Positions 20,508 through 30,827 of a DNA stretch of 64,000 nt are shown here, one piece after another (position 1 is the first letter of the stretch; each line of letters begins with the position of its first letter). The stretch covers positions 558,001-622,000 of the forward strand of contig CM022371.1 of assembly GCA_011800155.1 (NCBI GenBank). The letters run 5' to 3'. Under the pieces are notes generated by a model that was not told the origin of the DNA, ran no database searches, and saw only the letters and a list, made by a program, of their open reading frames with translations. Made by a program: the position numbers and the translations under genes. This DNA comes from Flammulina velutipes (lineage: Eukaryota; Basidiomycota; Agaricomycetes; Agaricales; Physalacriaceae).

Positions 20508-20921
20508 CGCTAATTTCTTTGGATAAATGGACCTTTGTAATTGCTTGTTGTCATTGTCAAAAACCTTTTCTAGGACGCAGAAAGTACTACATACTCTGCA
20601 TATACATATGTACACGATCATTGTATGCTCAACATCAATACGAACTTCGAAACAGTCCTCGACCGTTCGTCCTCAAGTTCACTAAGTCCATCATCAAACA
20701 TGGTTTAATTGAACAAAAACAGTACGCACTCGAGCACAACGTCTTGCTCTTTACACAAATTCGAAGTTCGTCGCCTAGTCTGGCAGGTTCATCTGACATG
20801 ACAGTAGGAGCTTCGAGTTGATGGAAGTAGAGCCAACGCGTGATTGCTGAACGAAATAGTGGTGCGCACAAACCACGTCCTGGCTTAGGATATATGAATG
20901 CTGGACGGACACGGAGGCGAA

Positions 20922-21433
20922 TCATTGCGATCCAGGTAATTCACGGAGGGTATTCAAATTGTTTCTCATACACAAATTCACTAACGAAACGCTCAGTACA
21001 CGGTACCATTCAGCTTGAACGGCAGCACGAACCTTTGTACTTTCTATGTTTTTCGCGGGTTCCTCAGGTCTTTGAATGAGGCCAACACCTATCGTCAACC
21101 CTTCGTCCTGCGCGCGTTCTTCCATCGTCTCCTGGCTCAGCTTGCGGGCTTGGACAGCTATGTCATGATTACGGGCAGCCTGCACAATGTTACCGCCGAC
21201 CGCATAGTTTGGGTGGAAGTACCCACCTCCTTCTTTCCATGCAAGCATTCCATGTAGTCATCGGCTTCCAGTTTACACTGCTGGGGAATGATAGCACTAG
21301 TGTAGCATTTACTGTATTCTTGCCAGTATGTGAAGCATCGGGGTTGACCGCCGGACCAGCTGAAGTTAGACTGTGATGGCGGTTCGGGTCATTAGGATTG
21401 GGCAATTGGAGTGGTTCGAGGAATGTTCACCAT
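20922..21433 (-). CDS. Mitochondrial complex I CHCH subunit (NDUFS5-like)
   Basis: Small accessory subunit of NADH:ubiquinone oxidoreductase on the intermembrane-space side. It has a twin Cx9C (CHCH) motif: CFTYWQEYSKC and CKLEADDYMEC, each with exactly nine residues between cysteines, in the family context WSGGQPRC and MECLHGKKE. In the proposed model the first coding exon is the ATG alone (21431-21433), followed by an intron to the TCTAACTTC exon (SNFSWSGG). The third exon carries ARKLSQETMEERAQDEGLTIG. The splice after HGKKE has two possible forms and the 3' end may be spliced earlier than the frame's stop at 20922. Confidence 0.75.
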
Positions 21434-21806
21434 TGGGTAGATATGTGTTGTAGGGCGGAGGAGATGGTAGATGACGGACGAAGCCGCGTTGTGACTGTTC
21501 TTTGTGAGAAGTCACGTAGCGGCATTGTCCCTCAGTGTCCAGTACTTTCTACCCATATTTCTCACACCAAAGGTGGCGGTGAGTACAGATGATACTGGAG
21601 CCATTCGCAAGCTACACCGTTCAATTGTTTCCCAATAAGTAGATTCTCTCAAACTTATTGTCCTCGCTTTCCGACAATTGGTGTGCCAAAAAAAGACCAT
21701 TTCAGGCAAGTGTCCTTTCATCAAACAGTCGTACACATCCGGATTACCTTCCTCATCAGGAAACCGCATCCCTTGCCTCCTACCAATTGTTTCCCAAATC
21801 TCGTCG
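21434..21806. other. Divergent promoter region
   Basis: No gene is recognised between the complex I subunit (-) and the clampless-like gene (+). One 85-codon frame on the minus strand has no recognisable product. Confidence 0.5.
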
Positions 21807-21815
21807 TATATAAAT
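21807..21815 (+). promoter_or_regulatory. TATA box of the clampless-like gene
   Basis: TATATAAAT lies about 55 nt before the ATG at 21869. The leader is short and contains CAACA just before the start. Confidence 0.65.
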
Positions 21816-21868
21816 GGAAGCGGACCTAATGAGTTCTTTCAACAAATCCCAAGTCCCTCACAGCAACA

Positions 21869-22693
21869 ATGTCTTTCACCACCACCTCTGCTCCTCGTAC
21901 CACCACTCGCAGGACTACTCGTACCCGCACCTTTCGACGGAGACAAATCTGCTCTGAAGTTCTGCGCATCCAGAAACGCGTCTTCTGTGCACGAGCCAAA
22001 CCAGCTCTTCTCAACCAACATCTTCCGCGTCCCATCCGTACTGTCTTCGACGTGGACACAGGCGATATCCCCGCAGACTTCGTCCGCGACCACCTCGCGA
22101 CCCATTTCGGTCCAGCATTCCTCCAGTCGTTGGCGAGCACGCGTTTTGCCGTCTCCGACGCAAATGCCACATCCATCCCGCAATCTATCCCTGCCATGAC
22201 ATCCAGCGAGCTACCTCCAACGCACGCGCTCGCAGTATTCGCGCCTGGTGCCACTCACATATCCCTCTTCCCAGCGCATCACGAAGTCCTCGCCGTACAT
22301 TGTCTAAACCTCCCCGCGTTCGCTGAGACGTCCGAGCTCCCGGACAACCATCTACCGGTGCAAGCACTTCCCCTTCCCCATCCCGCCAGTTACCTCGCAT
22401 TGTCCGAGTACCTGTACACCCACCGACAGGATATTCTCATGAACCGGATATGCCACGCCCCACGCGTCTTTTCCTCCCAGCCTCACACTTCGTTGTCGGG
22501 GAGCACGGAGATAGATGTCGAGCAGCTCGAAGCGCAACTGAGGGCTTCAGCATCGAAGCCGCAGCTCAAGCAGTCGCTTGACTTTATTCGCGGACTGTGG
22601 CAGAACGTGTGTGCGCTGGGCATCCACGAAGAGGGCGTTTGGGAGGTCCTCGACGTCGCATGGTCTATCCATTGCGCTGCGCTCTTGCTATGA
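21869..22693 (+). CDS. Clampless-1-like (Clp1-like) developmental protein
   Basis: Related to Clp1 of Coprinopsis cinerea, which is needed for clamp-cell formation and A-mating-type-regulated dikaryon development. It is not the mRNA-cleavage factor of the same name. Single exon, 274 residues. The N-terminus is Thr/Arg-rich; the middle contains THALAVFAPGATHISLFPAH and EVLAVHCLNLPAF. The C-terminal family signature is present: SYLALSEYLYTHRQDIL, then FIRGLWQNVCALGIHEEGVW and VLDVAWSIH. Start choice: the ATG lies 3' of a TATA box with a short leader. Agaricomycetes often carry several Clp1-like paralogues, so orthology to the characterised gene is not assured. Confidence 0.78.
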   Translation: MSFTTTSAPRTTTRRTTRTRTFRRRQICSEVLRIQKRVFCARAKPALLNQHLPRPIRTVFDVDTGDIPADFVRDHLATHFGPAFLQSLASTRFAVSDANATSIPQSIPAMTSSELPPTHALAVFAPGATHISLFPAHHEVLAVHCLNLPAFAETSELPDNHLPVQALPLPHPASYLALSEYLYTHRQDILMNRICHAPRVFSSQPHTSLSGSTEIDVEQLEAQLRASASKPQLKQSLDFIRGLWQNVCALGIHEEGVWEVLDVAWSIHCAALLL

Positions 22694-23262
22694 TCATGTT
22701 CTTCATTCTCACTTACCTTGCATTTTATCATTATCCATTTATACTTCTCTCTCAGCATATGCATCACTACAAATAATTACAACATGTATTTCTATGGCAT
22801 TTATCAACTATGTAGGCTCCTTGAAACGATCACATATATAGGATGTTCATCGTAAGGTCTGAGATCTTCCTGTTGAGAGAAATTGATATGACACGGCGGG
22901 GAGGCATAGCATTTAATTGAGCTTTGATTTAAACCTGAGCGCGCCAGTCGGCAGCAGTATGCCCATTTTTTTCTTCCGTTTCTTCTTTTCAAAAAATCGG
23001 TGCATACTGGTCTGACGGGGGAGACTAAGTCGGCAGAGGAAGGCGCATCAATTGATGGTCAAGTTCAAACTTTGTGGGTCTGCTGCTCCACCAGAACTCA
23101 TATCTGAAGTCGTGTGGGTCTTGTGACATTACTGTGATACTTGTGCAATCTTTCTACAATACAATCAGCAATTTCCATCTGCTAAGGATAAGTGTGCGAC
23201 ATGTTTGAAGCAGGAATGAGCGCGTCAAATCATTTAGAATCCATAAAAGCCCAAACCCCTAC
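22694..23262. other. Spacer between converging genes
   Basis: Between the stops of the clampless-like gene and the DUF3445 gene. No gene or RNA recognised. Confidence 0.5.
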
Positions 23263-24863
23263 TCAAAACGGATACACCGTGTTCACTTCTCCGTTCCCTT
23301 CCTCCTCCCCAGCCCTCTCATCTAAATACCTCAAAAGCACGTCCCCATACCGCCGCTTCCCCTTATATTCCGCCACATCATCACTCCAGCTCCGCACCGC
23401 GCTCGCCAGCCTTTGCGCCACCCCTCTCTCGTCAGCTAAATCCTCCAGCTTGGACATGTACGTCCTAATACCAAAAGCCACTGCCCCAGAGAGTGGCAGA
23501 CGTCGTAGGGTTTGGCGTTCCGTGCGTAAACGGATGTTCTCTGGTGTGACCGTAGTAGGACATTCCGGACTGGGGTGCTCATCCTCCGGACCGTACGTTG
23601 TGGTAGACCATGCGAGCTCCTCCGGGTCTGGGGCGGGTGGAGAAGGCGGGACGATCTGGAACCCATAATTATTCCGCACGACGGGTTTGTCCACGGGAAG
23701 CCGTTTGAAGAATTTGGACATCCCTCGGTCTAGTTTCTCTTTATCTGGCGAGATGGATGAGAGCGTGGGGATCATAGTATTGTTAGGTAGGACGTACAAT
23801 GAGGAACGCCACTTTGGATATGGAACTCGTCGAGCGGCTTGCCAATCTTGTCGCGGAGTCTCCAGGAGCCTGTGATGCAAAGGGCGCCTCCTTGGAGATA
23901 GTATCTCCCATCTACGCCTTCAACCATTAGCGCCCAGTCGTCCTGAGCACTGCGTGAAGTTTAAGAACGAGGATGGATGGGCGAGGGAAAGTACGCGACA
24001 TACATCAATGCGATGACGTTGAGTGCTTTTAGAGCTTCCTCCTTTGTCACTGACCTCAACGCGAGCCCTTGGGTACTATTTCGAAGAGGCGGAGGCAGTT
24101 CGTACGCCACACTTGGAGTTCCTAGAGCTACGATGCTGAGAGTTTGAATGCATCCGCGGTTCGCGTTCCGAACGACTTGGTATGCAGAGGGATATCGTTT
24201 GTGGAGATATTCTGCCATTTCATGTACCAGTTCGATTGCTGTAAGATACCTTGTCGATCATCGTAAATTTCCCAATATAACGAACTCGGTACTGACCAGC
24301 GTGATACGCAGATCTCACATAACGCGTCTCGGGCGCGAGTGCTACCACATCCTCACCTTTTGTTTCTACGCGCCGCTGTCTGATTGCATGGTAGGCTGGG
24401 AATTGTTGGTCAATCTGTGCGAAGGTTCATTAAATTCTAAACAGAAGTTCGACTAGAAACTTTCCTCGATCCACTCGTCCCATGGCATTGAGCGAATGCC
24501 CATCGTCACACTGTGTCAAAGTTAGCATTGTTCTGGGGTTGAACTTGAACGTACTGGTAGACTGGCTTGAATGGTCTGTACTTTATTGGCGTCAAATCAT
24601 GGATACTGGTCAGGCATGGAGATATGTCCGGGTAGGAGAAAGTCACGGCTTTCCAATCTGGAGGTGAGCCGTGGCGTTAGTGATAAATCGAGAAGTTTCG
24701 AGCACTACGAACCTCCGGTTCGAGAGTTTGAACGTCTCTTATATTTGGCAATCCTGGAGACAACGGAGCAGAGCAAGAGGGACCCTATGGCTAAGAACAG
24801 ATGTGTGTTGACGATAATAAAATCAATGATATTGATCGTCTGAAGATGCAGATGTTCTATCAT
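23263..24863 (-). CDS. Membrane-anchored DUF3445 haemoprotein (haem-dependent oxidative N-demethylase-like)
   Basis: The family (DUF3445, HODM-like) contains haem proteins that oxidatively demethylate dimethylamine in bacteria; the fungal function is unknown. The start MIEHLHLQTINII leads to a hydrophobic helix (THLFLAIGSLLLCSVVSRI) and a basic stop (KYKRRSNSR), so the domain is probably tethered to a membrane. Family motifs follow across introns: IKYRPFKPVYQ, VTMGIRSMPWDEWIEE, DDWALMVEGVDGRYYLQGG, SWRLRDKIGKPLDE, SKFFKRLPVDKPVVRNNYG and LRTERQTLRRLPLSGAVAF, then IRTYMSKLEDLADE. Splice phases fit for most junctions. Substrate and haem ligand cannot be stated from the sequence. Confidence 0.82.
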
Positions 24864-25295
24864 GATATCGAATCCTAGGACGCTTGTGTATGATCTGCTA
24901 GAGCCTCAAGGGTAGATGAGATCCCGTACAATTTGTTTCGTCAAATCCAAGTCTGCCAAAATTCAACTAAAGTCCAGGCGACAGTGCAGTTGCGAGTCCC
25001 TAAATAAGGCGTCAAGTACGTTCGCGTAACTCGAGCTGGTGAACGTCGAACGCTGAACAAGTAAAGAGCGATGTGTCAACGAACCGCAAGGCCCGCGCAT
25101 CGCGTGGCACCATTGATACCGAACTAACGGTACCTGACCGACCCTGTACCGCCCACATAACGACTTTCATCTTGTTTCCTACCATTTCGTTGCCTTTCGC
25201 AGTCTTACCCCACATTCTTTTTCCAAAGACACTCTTTTGCCTCGCGCACTACGCCCCTAGCAGGATCTAAAAGTTCCCACCTATCTTCATATCCT
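24864..25295. other. Divergent promoter region
   Basis: Separates the DUF3445 gene (-) and the small membrane protein gene (+). Nothing gene-like seen. Confidence 0.45.
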
Positions 25296-25844
25296 ATGGC
25301 GCGCACCGGTACGAGATCCTTGTCTTTCTGTGGCGTAGGCTAACGTGTACGCAGGATTCCGTCAGCACAGACTCCCCCCACTTCAGCGCCTCGATTACAC
25401 GTTGATACCAGCGCCACTAGGTACGTATCCCCCGCCGCCAGAGCGCCTTACGCTAACACGTGATCCTTCCTCGCAGACTTTTCCTCCTTGCCAACGCTCA
25501 CAGAAAAGTCTGCTCTGCCTGCGATTATCGTGACACCCTCGTCGCCCCGCTCCACGCAAGACTATTCTATTGCATTCATATACCCGCCAGCCAAACCGTC
25601 CCTCTTCCATCGCGCCCTCGCCTACACCCCTTCCCTCAAAGCGCGCACAGCCTTTATCCTCCTCCTCATCGTCTTCATCCTCATTTGTCACGTAGTGACT
25701 CACAGCCTCGCTGCTCGCCGTCCTTTCCTCGACTTTCACGTCTCCGAGGCTGATCCTACAAGTTGGTTCGACCTACAGTCGTTCTTGGGTATGGCAGAAG
25801 ACAAACGCAATCTCGACTTTGTCATAACGGAGTCTGGCCAATAA
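25296..25844 (+). CDS. Small single-pass membrane protein, unknown function
   Basis: Not recognised. Three exons in phase: a 13-nt first exon (25296-25308, MART plus one base), a second exon encoding FRQHRLPPLQRLDYTLIPAPL, and a third from about 25475 to TAA at 25844, about 148 residues. One strong transmembrane helix (TAFILLLIVFILICHVV) sits after an Arg/Lys-containing segment. The C-terminal tail is soluble and acidic (SEADPTSWFDLQSFLGMAED). Consistent splice phases and codon use support a real gene. Confidence 0.6.
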
Positions 25845-26089
25845 TCAGGATTGTTAGATGCTTTAGCGCTGTCGTTCTTTGTTTTGTGTATCGAGGGAAC
25901 ATTGTGGAGGGATTTGGCATATTTATTGTGTTACCTTCATGTTCAGCTTGATTTTTCTATAATTCAATACGAATGTGAACTCCCGAAATTCCAAGAAAGA
26001 ATCCGAGTCTTGCAATCTTGGATCATTATTGAATAATGTCCAGTTCATGGAAATTCGATGGGCATGATATTCAAGTTGTGGCAGAACAA

Positions 26090-26932
26090 CTACAACGTCT
26101 TGACATACGACGCGGGGAATAACCCAGACCTTCCATCGATTTCGCCCGTCCACCTAAACGAAACAACACCATTAATATAATCGTCCCCCGCAAAAAGCAA
26201 CGCACCGACCAGTCCTCCGAGCTCTTCTCTGTCACTAGCACCCTCTCATTCGCTTTGATCTTCAAATCGCCCGCTTCCTATAAATTCGAGGTGATCAATA
26301 ACACTCTTACGCACAAAGAGCAAGCACGCACCCCAGATTCATAGTCATACAACGCCTCCGCCCACTCCCCAGCGGGCTCAGGTGCAGGCGCAGGCGCAGA
26401 AGGCGTCCGCCGGGGAGGCGGCGCAAACGTGTTCTTCGGCTGTCCGAAAGCAGGCGGTGGAGGGGACGTCTTCACGACCGGGTTCCCGCCTTTCTTGCTC
26501 AGTGATGATGTGAGCATCGACATTTTGGACGTGGTGTCCACATCTCCGAATCGCTTCGAGTTTTTGGTATTAGATGGGAAGATTGTGTCATGAGATGGCT
26601 GGCGCACCTTGGTCGATACGAGCCCTGAAGGCGTACGGTCGGGGGGAGGCTGCGTCGGAGAATGTCGAGGAGGCGCACCCCCTCCGAAAGTGTGCGCGGC
26701 AGATGCGACTCTGTTCATCGCACCGCCGAAATCTACTTTGTGCATCGCGTTACTGGCTGCATCGAGGTGGCTGCCCCCCGACCCGCTGAGTTTCGTAGCT
26801 AGCTCTGGCCGGCTCTGGAAATATCTACGGAGATGTGTGAATACCGACTGCAAAGATCGGGACTAATATTCACTCGTCCATGAGCGAGAAGAATGCATCT
26901 TTCTCTTGGTATGAGAGGTTAGCAAAGACCAT
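26090..26932 (-). CDS. SH3-domain protein
   Basis: Probable adaptor in actin or endocytic signalling, inferred from the SH3 domain only. The start MVFANLSYQEKDAFFSLMDE joins in phase to YFQSRPELATKL, a short helical N-terminus. A Ser/Pro-rich middle holds possible SH3 ligands (SPPPPAFGQPKN, FAPPPRRTPSAP). The C-terminal SH3 domain is complete after two splices: EWAEALYDYESGEAGDL, KANERVLVTEKSSEDWWTGEI and GRSGLFPASYVKTL. All hallmarks (ALYDY, tandem WW, FPASYV) are present. An upstream in-frame ATG would add residues, but the MVFANLS start fits best. Confidence 0.82.
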
Positions 26933-27088
26933 CTGTCGTCGTAAATGGGTAAGGACAGTTCGGTCCGATCGCAGCGATCGCCGGTTTACTTCAGTGGGCA
27001 TGGCAGTGGCATACGCTGTATAGCATACAAAGGTTTTGGGCATGTAGTGTGACAAGGAAACAACAAAGTAAAGTATATAGACATCGAC

Positions 27089-28071
27089 TTAAACTTCCTT
27101 GACCTTGACGGTACCACGTAGGAGACCAGTCTGTGGCGTCGGTCAGCAAATGTACGATGTGCCCAACTAAAAATCGACATACCCGACGAGCGGCAATAAG
27201 ACCGACTTTCTGTCCAGGAACAGCATTGCGGGCGATTGTAGACGCTTTTCCGATATGTTGGTGGTTACCACCACCATGAGGATGGTCGACGGGATTCATA
27301 GCCACACCACGAGTACGGGGCCAGCTATAATCGCGATTAGCACACGTCGAATATACCCAGAATATTTCAGAACGCACTTGTAACGCTTAGCCTTGTATTT
27401 GTGGTATGCACGACCAGCCTTGAGTAGGGGCTTGTCGATACGTCCACCACCAGCAACAATTCCAACGGTAGCGCGAGCACCACCAGCGACAGTCTTCTTG
27501 GCACCAGAAGGCAACCTTATGCGGGTCTTGTTGTCGTCGGGAGAGTGTCCAATCACAGTAGCGTAGTTGCCAGAGGTGCGAGCAAGGGCACCACGGTCAC
27601 CAACTTTCTCCTCAACGTTGCAGACAATGGTACCTTCCGGGCATTGACCGATGGGGAGGACGTTGCCGACGTTCAATGCAGCCTTCTTTCCGCAGTACAC
27701 GAATGCACCAGTGTGGAGGCCTTCGGTAGCGATGAAAGTCTCTTTTTGAAGCTTGTAGCGGTAGGGGTCGCGGAAAACTACGCGTGCGAGGGGTGCACCA
27801 CTGTCACGTATCGTCAATACACAGATATCGTATAGGCAGGTTGAGGCAAAAACGCACCGTCCAGAATCGTGGATAATCTCTTTCACAATTCCACGGATGT
27901 AACCATTACGCTCAGCGAAATCCAGAGCGCGCAGGCGGGCGGGGTTCTTGTTGAGATGGGTGTGCGCTTTGAACTGTAGCAGACGATTTCAATACACCGA
28001 TTTCTAGGAAATCCTATGAGATTGCGTACGATAGCGTGCGAGCGCCTTTGTGCCCTGATAACCCGACCCAT
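27089..28071 (-). CDS. RPL2: 60S ribosomal protein uL2 (L2/L8)
   Basis: Universal large-subunit protein at the peptidyl-transferase centre. The start [14 protein letters not shown] joins across an intron to [18 protein letters not shown], matching the fungal N-terminus. Further motifs: [95 protein letters not shown] and the conserved [19 protein letters not shown], in which the histidine of the catalytic-centre loop is intact. It ends [13 protein letters not shown]. At least four introns. Confidence 0.96.
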
Positions 28072-29036
28072 CGTTTAATCTGAAAAGCGGAATGTGTGAG
28101 CGTGCGATTGGGAGATGGGGGAAGATTGAGGTGAGGAGGGAAATTTTCGCATATGGGAACAAGTGCATCCGTTCGTCGAGGCGTCCATCCAGCCCAAATG
28201 AAGCGTTTCTCTCGCGGATTTTTGCAGGATGCACGAATGGATGCGTAGAGGACCGCAGGGCAGCATAGCAGCAAGGGATGGGGGAGCGTACTTACATCCT
28301 AACGTCTTGAGGGAGTGTTCAGCGTTGTTGATTCAAGCCCTATTCACCGCGAGCGATGGTTTAGGCAAGCACACACAAATACTGAATATCGTCACGTTTG
28401 TGATGCGTTACTCCGTTTATTCTGTGGAATGGTTTCTCACGGGTACAGGTTACTTAGAGCATAGCGAGCGCTAGCGTGAAGCGGTCAACTTCAATATTGG
28501 TGCTTAAGAGTACTACTGAGGTGTATTTCTCCGTAGTAAAGAGGAACCGCACTTGGGTTGCCTGCTCTTTAAGAGTAAAATCCCTCGATGGAATTCAATT
28601 CTATACTCACCTTGTAGTTGATTGTGTATGTAGTGCGGCAACGCTCCTAGAGAGCCATGTTTGCTTGGACGGATTTGCCGCCTATGATCTTAATTGCACT
28701 CCTTCTGGGAAGTCAATGAGGATTCTCATGCTTTCTCTTTTTGGATTAAATTGTAAGTGCCGGTTAATGACCAGTACCATTTGACAGTGCACATTTGACA
28801 TGCCCTCATAGAACGACAAACTTCGTGCCCTCGGATAATGAACACTGTTGCCCGGGCGTTGATATTGGAAACCAATAGAAATACATACCAATCACGCTTT
28901 GATGTATCAACGGCGAGTTGTGCGTAGATGCGCCGGGATGTATCTCTAAGAAGAGTTTCGCACACAAAAATTCCACATGTCCATCCGAAATATAATACTT
29001 CACCGCGATTGACGTTCACGCGATGCTGAGGATACC
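28072..29036. other. Gene-poor spacer upstream of uL2 (proximal part)
   Basis: Contains the uL2 promoter. Open frames up to about 120 codons occur on both strands, but none has a plausible ATG plus recognisable domain. Confidence 0.5.
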
Positions 29037-29147
29037 AAAGTCGACGACAAGAATACCGGTGGTCTCCCAGTACTTCCAAATCGGGTGACTGCAATGGTTT
29101 AAATGCCCTAAGGTAACAGAATTACCATAATTTTCCCCTCAGTGGAT
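29037..29147 (-). rRNA. Degenerate 5S rRNA-like sequence
   Basis: Read on the minus strand, the segment starts ATCCAC, has TTTAAAC about 45 nt later, then AGTACT followed by GGGAGACCAC and ends GTCGTCGACTTT. These occur in the order and roughly the spacing of fungal 5S rRNA (start ATCCAC, AGTTAAAC, AGTAC, GGGGACCAC, 3' end). It is 111 nt versus about 118. The 5' half is poorly conserved, so it could be a pseudogene or chance; the comparison is from memory. Confidence 0.28.
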
Positions 29148-30827
29148 AACAAGTACATGCTATGAAGTTTTTCCTATCCTAATATTTTTCTTGCATTCTT
29201 AGTAGTCACAGAATGACTTGTGGCGTAGTTTAGACTCACATCCAATCAAGGGCGAGCGGAGTTTAAATTTAAATCATTATCCTTGGCGAGTTGCTTTCTA
29301 CTGTTGAGAACACAGAAACCATCCAACCGGAAGACTCTAAAGCTGCTAGGACTTCAATTCTATGACTATCTGCCAGCTATCGACTTTTCTCGGACCTTGT
29401 GCCAATGATAAATTCAGCTAGCGCCACACTGAGGATCCTCTGATGGCATCGTCTGGTATATGTTGACGCGATTTCTCATCGAAGAACTTGGAGATCTTCC
29501 GGTTCTCATTCAATTTGCTTTGCTTATCTATCTTGTGAGAATTCTAAACTAGGGACTCGTGGTTTGAATGGGAGATACAGGACATCGCCTGCGGTAGGTT
29601 CATGTATGACATGCATGCTCCTTCTCATGATTTGTACGTGTCTTTCATGTTCTAGATCTATGCGGGTTTGTTTCTGACACTAGTACCCCCTCCCCGAAGC
29701 GCTGTGATGATCTCCCCGGACGACCGAATTCCTTTCAAAATCTCAAACTCGGTTCTCGATCTGAGGACAATCACCCGTTGACAGGACTCCTCTGGCTGCC
29801 AGCACAGTGTGATCAGCTGCCGCCGAGCGAGACTCTGACTAGCTCTGATACTGAGTCGATATCGATGGAGAGGTGCTACTTTTAGGTTCGCGGTTTCAGG
29901 GCATCAGGCCTTCCGCAACGAAGTAGTCGATTCGATCAAGGAGCAAGTTTAATTTCAGGAGAGGCAAACCGTTGGCTTGGGTGGTGTGGCGACGATATGT
30001 GTATCGAGAATGCAGGATCGGAGAGCCCTTTTCTCCGCCGCACGTATTAGTCCTTCATGTATATTGTATCTTCTTGACCACCATGTCTAAAAGTGTCTCG
30101 GTGTCTTTGTCAAGACATTCCATGTACGTCTAAAGTGGCAACCAGGCATCGGGCTTATTAAAAGGAGACAGCTAATAAATGGCAGATGTGCTTTGAACAT
30201 CGGATGGAGGATTCTCGAAGGTGCCTTGGGTTGATGGCAGGCTATTTCAGCGTCGCATTTGAGGGCAGAGGGACTTTGTGACTTGACACGATCTGTTAAA
30301 GGCCGAGAAGTATGGAAGTCCGGTGTCGCCTTCGATTTCGGCAAGACAGATGAGCTGTCCGGAAAGACGGAGATGAGGATTAATGCAGCTGCATGTCTAG
30401 CTGGGGCTCTATTGAAGGGCGACGAGGACGACGCGTCGACGAGAGCGCCTGCGGGACTAGCCGCCAATGCTGAGTAATACAGCGTTTCAGGCACAGTCAC
30501 ACGGCCGACCTTGTGTTGTTTATCCACCAACGGACATTCACTATTGCTTGGAATTGCACGGAGAGATCTACGGATTCGACACCAGATTGCAGGAACCTTG
30601 CATTACTGGTCCAAAAACGGAAATTCCACTGGCATCTGTGACGGTAGGGGCCTCTTTTTGTTGTTTTCTGCATCGTTTACTGAGAAAGGGACAGGCTGTA
30701 GTGCTCTCCAGGACCGGCAACCAACTATCAAGCCCATCTTTTTTCAGGCAGGCAGGACATTGGATTGGCAGCTCGTGCTATCGGATTCAATCGTGGACCA
30801 TTTATTCAAGCCACCTTTTTCCGGCCA
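29148..30827. other. Gene-poor spacer upstream of the SS18-like gene
   Basis: No gene supported. One 147-codon minus-strand frame (30087-30530) has no recognisable domain. The region near 30828 is the SS18-like promoter. Confidence 0.5.

Noticed and set aside
28726..29094. 122-codon minus-strand frame upstream of uL2
   Set aside because: No ATG at its start, no domain, and it overlaps the 5S-like segment.
30087..30530. 147-codon minus-strand frame
   Set aside because: No recognisable domain; composition like non-coding neighbours; could be the promoter region of the SS18-like gene.
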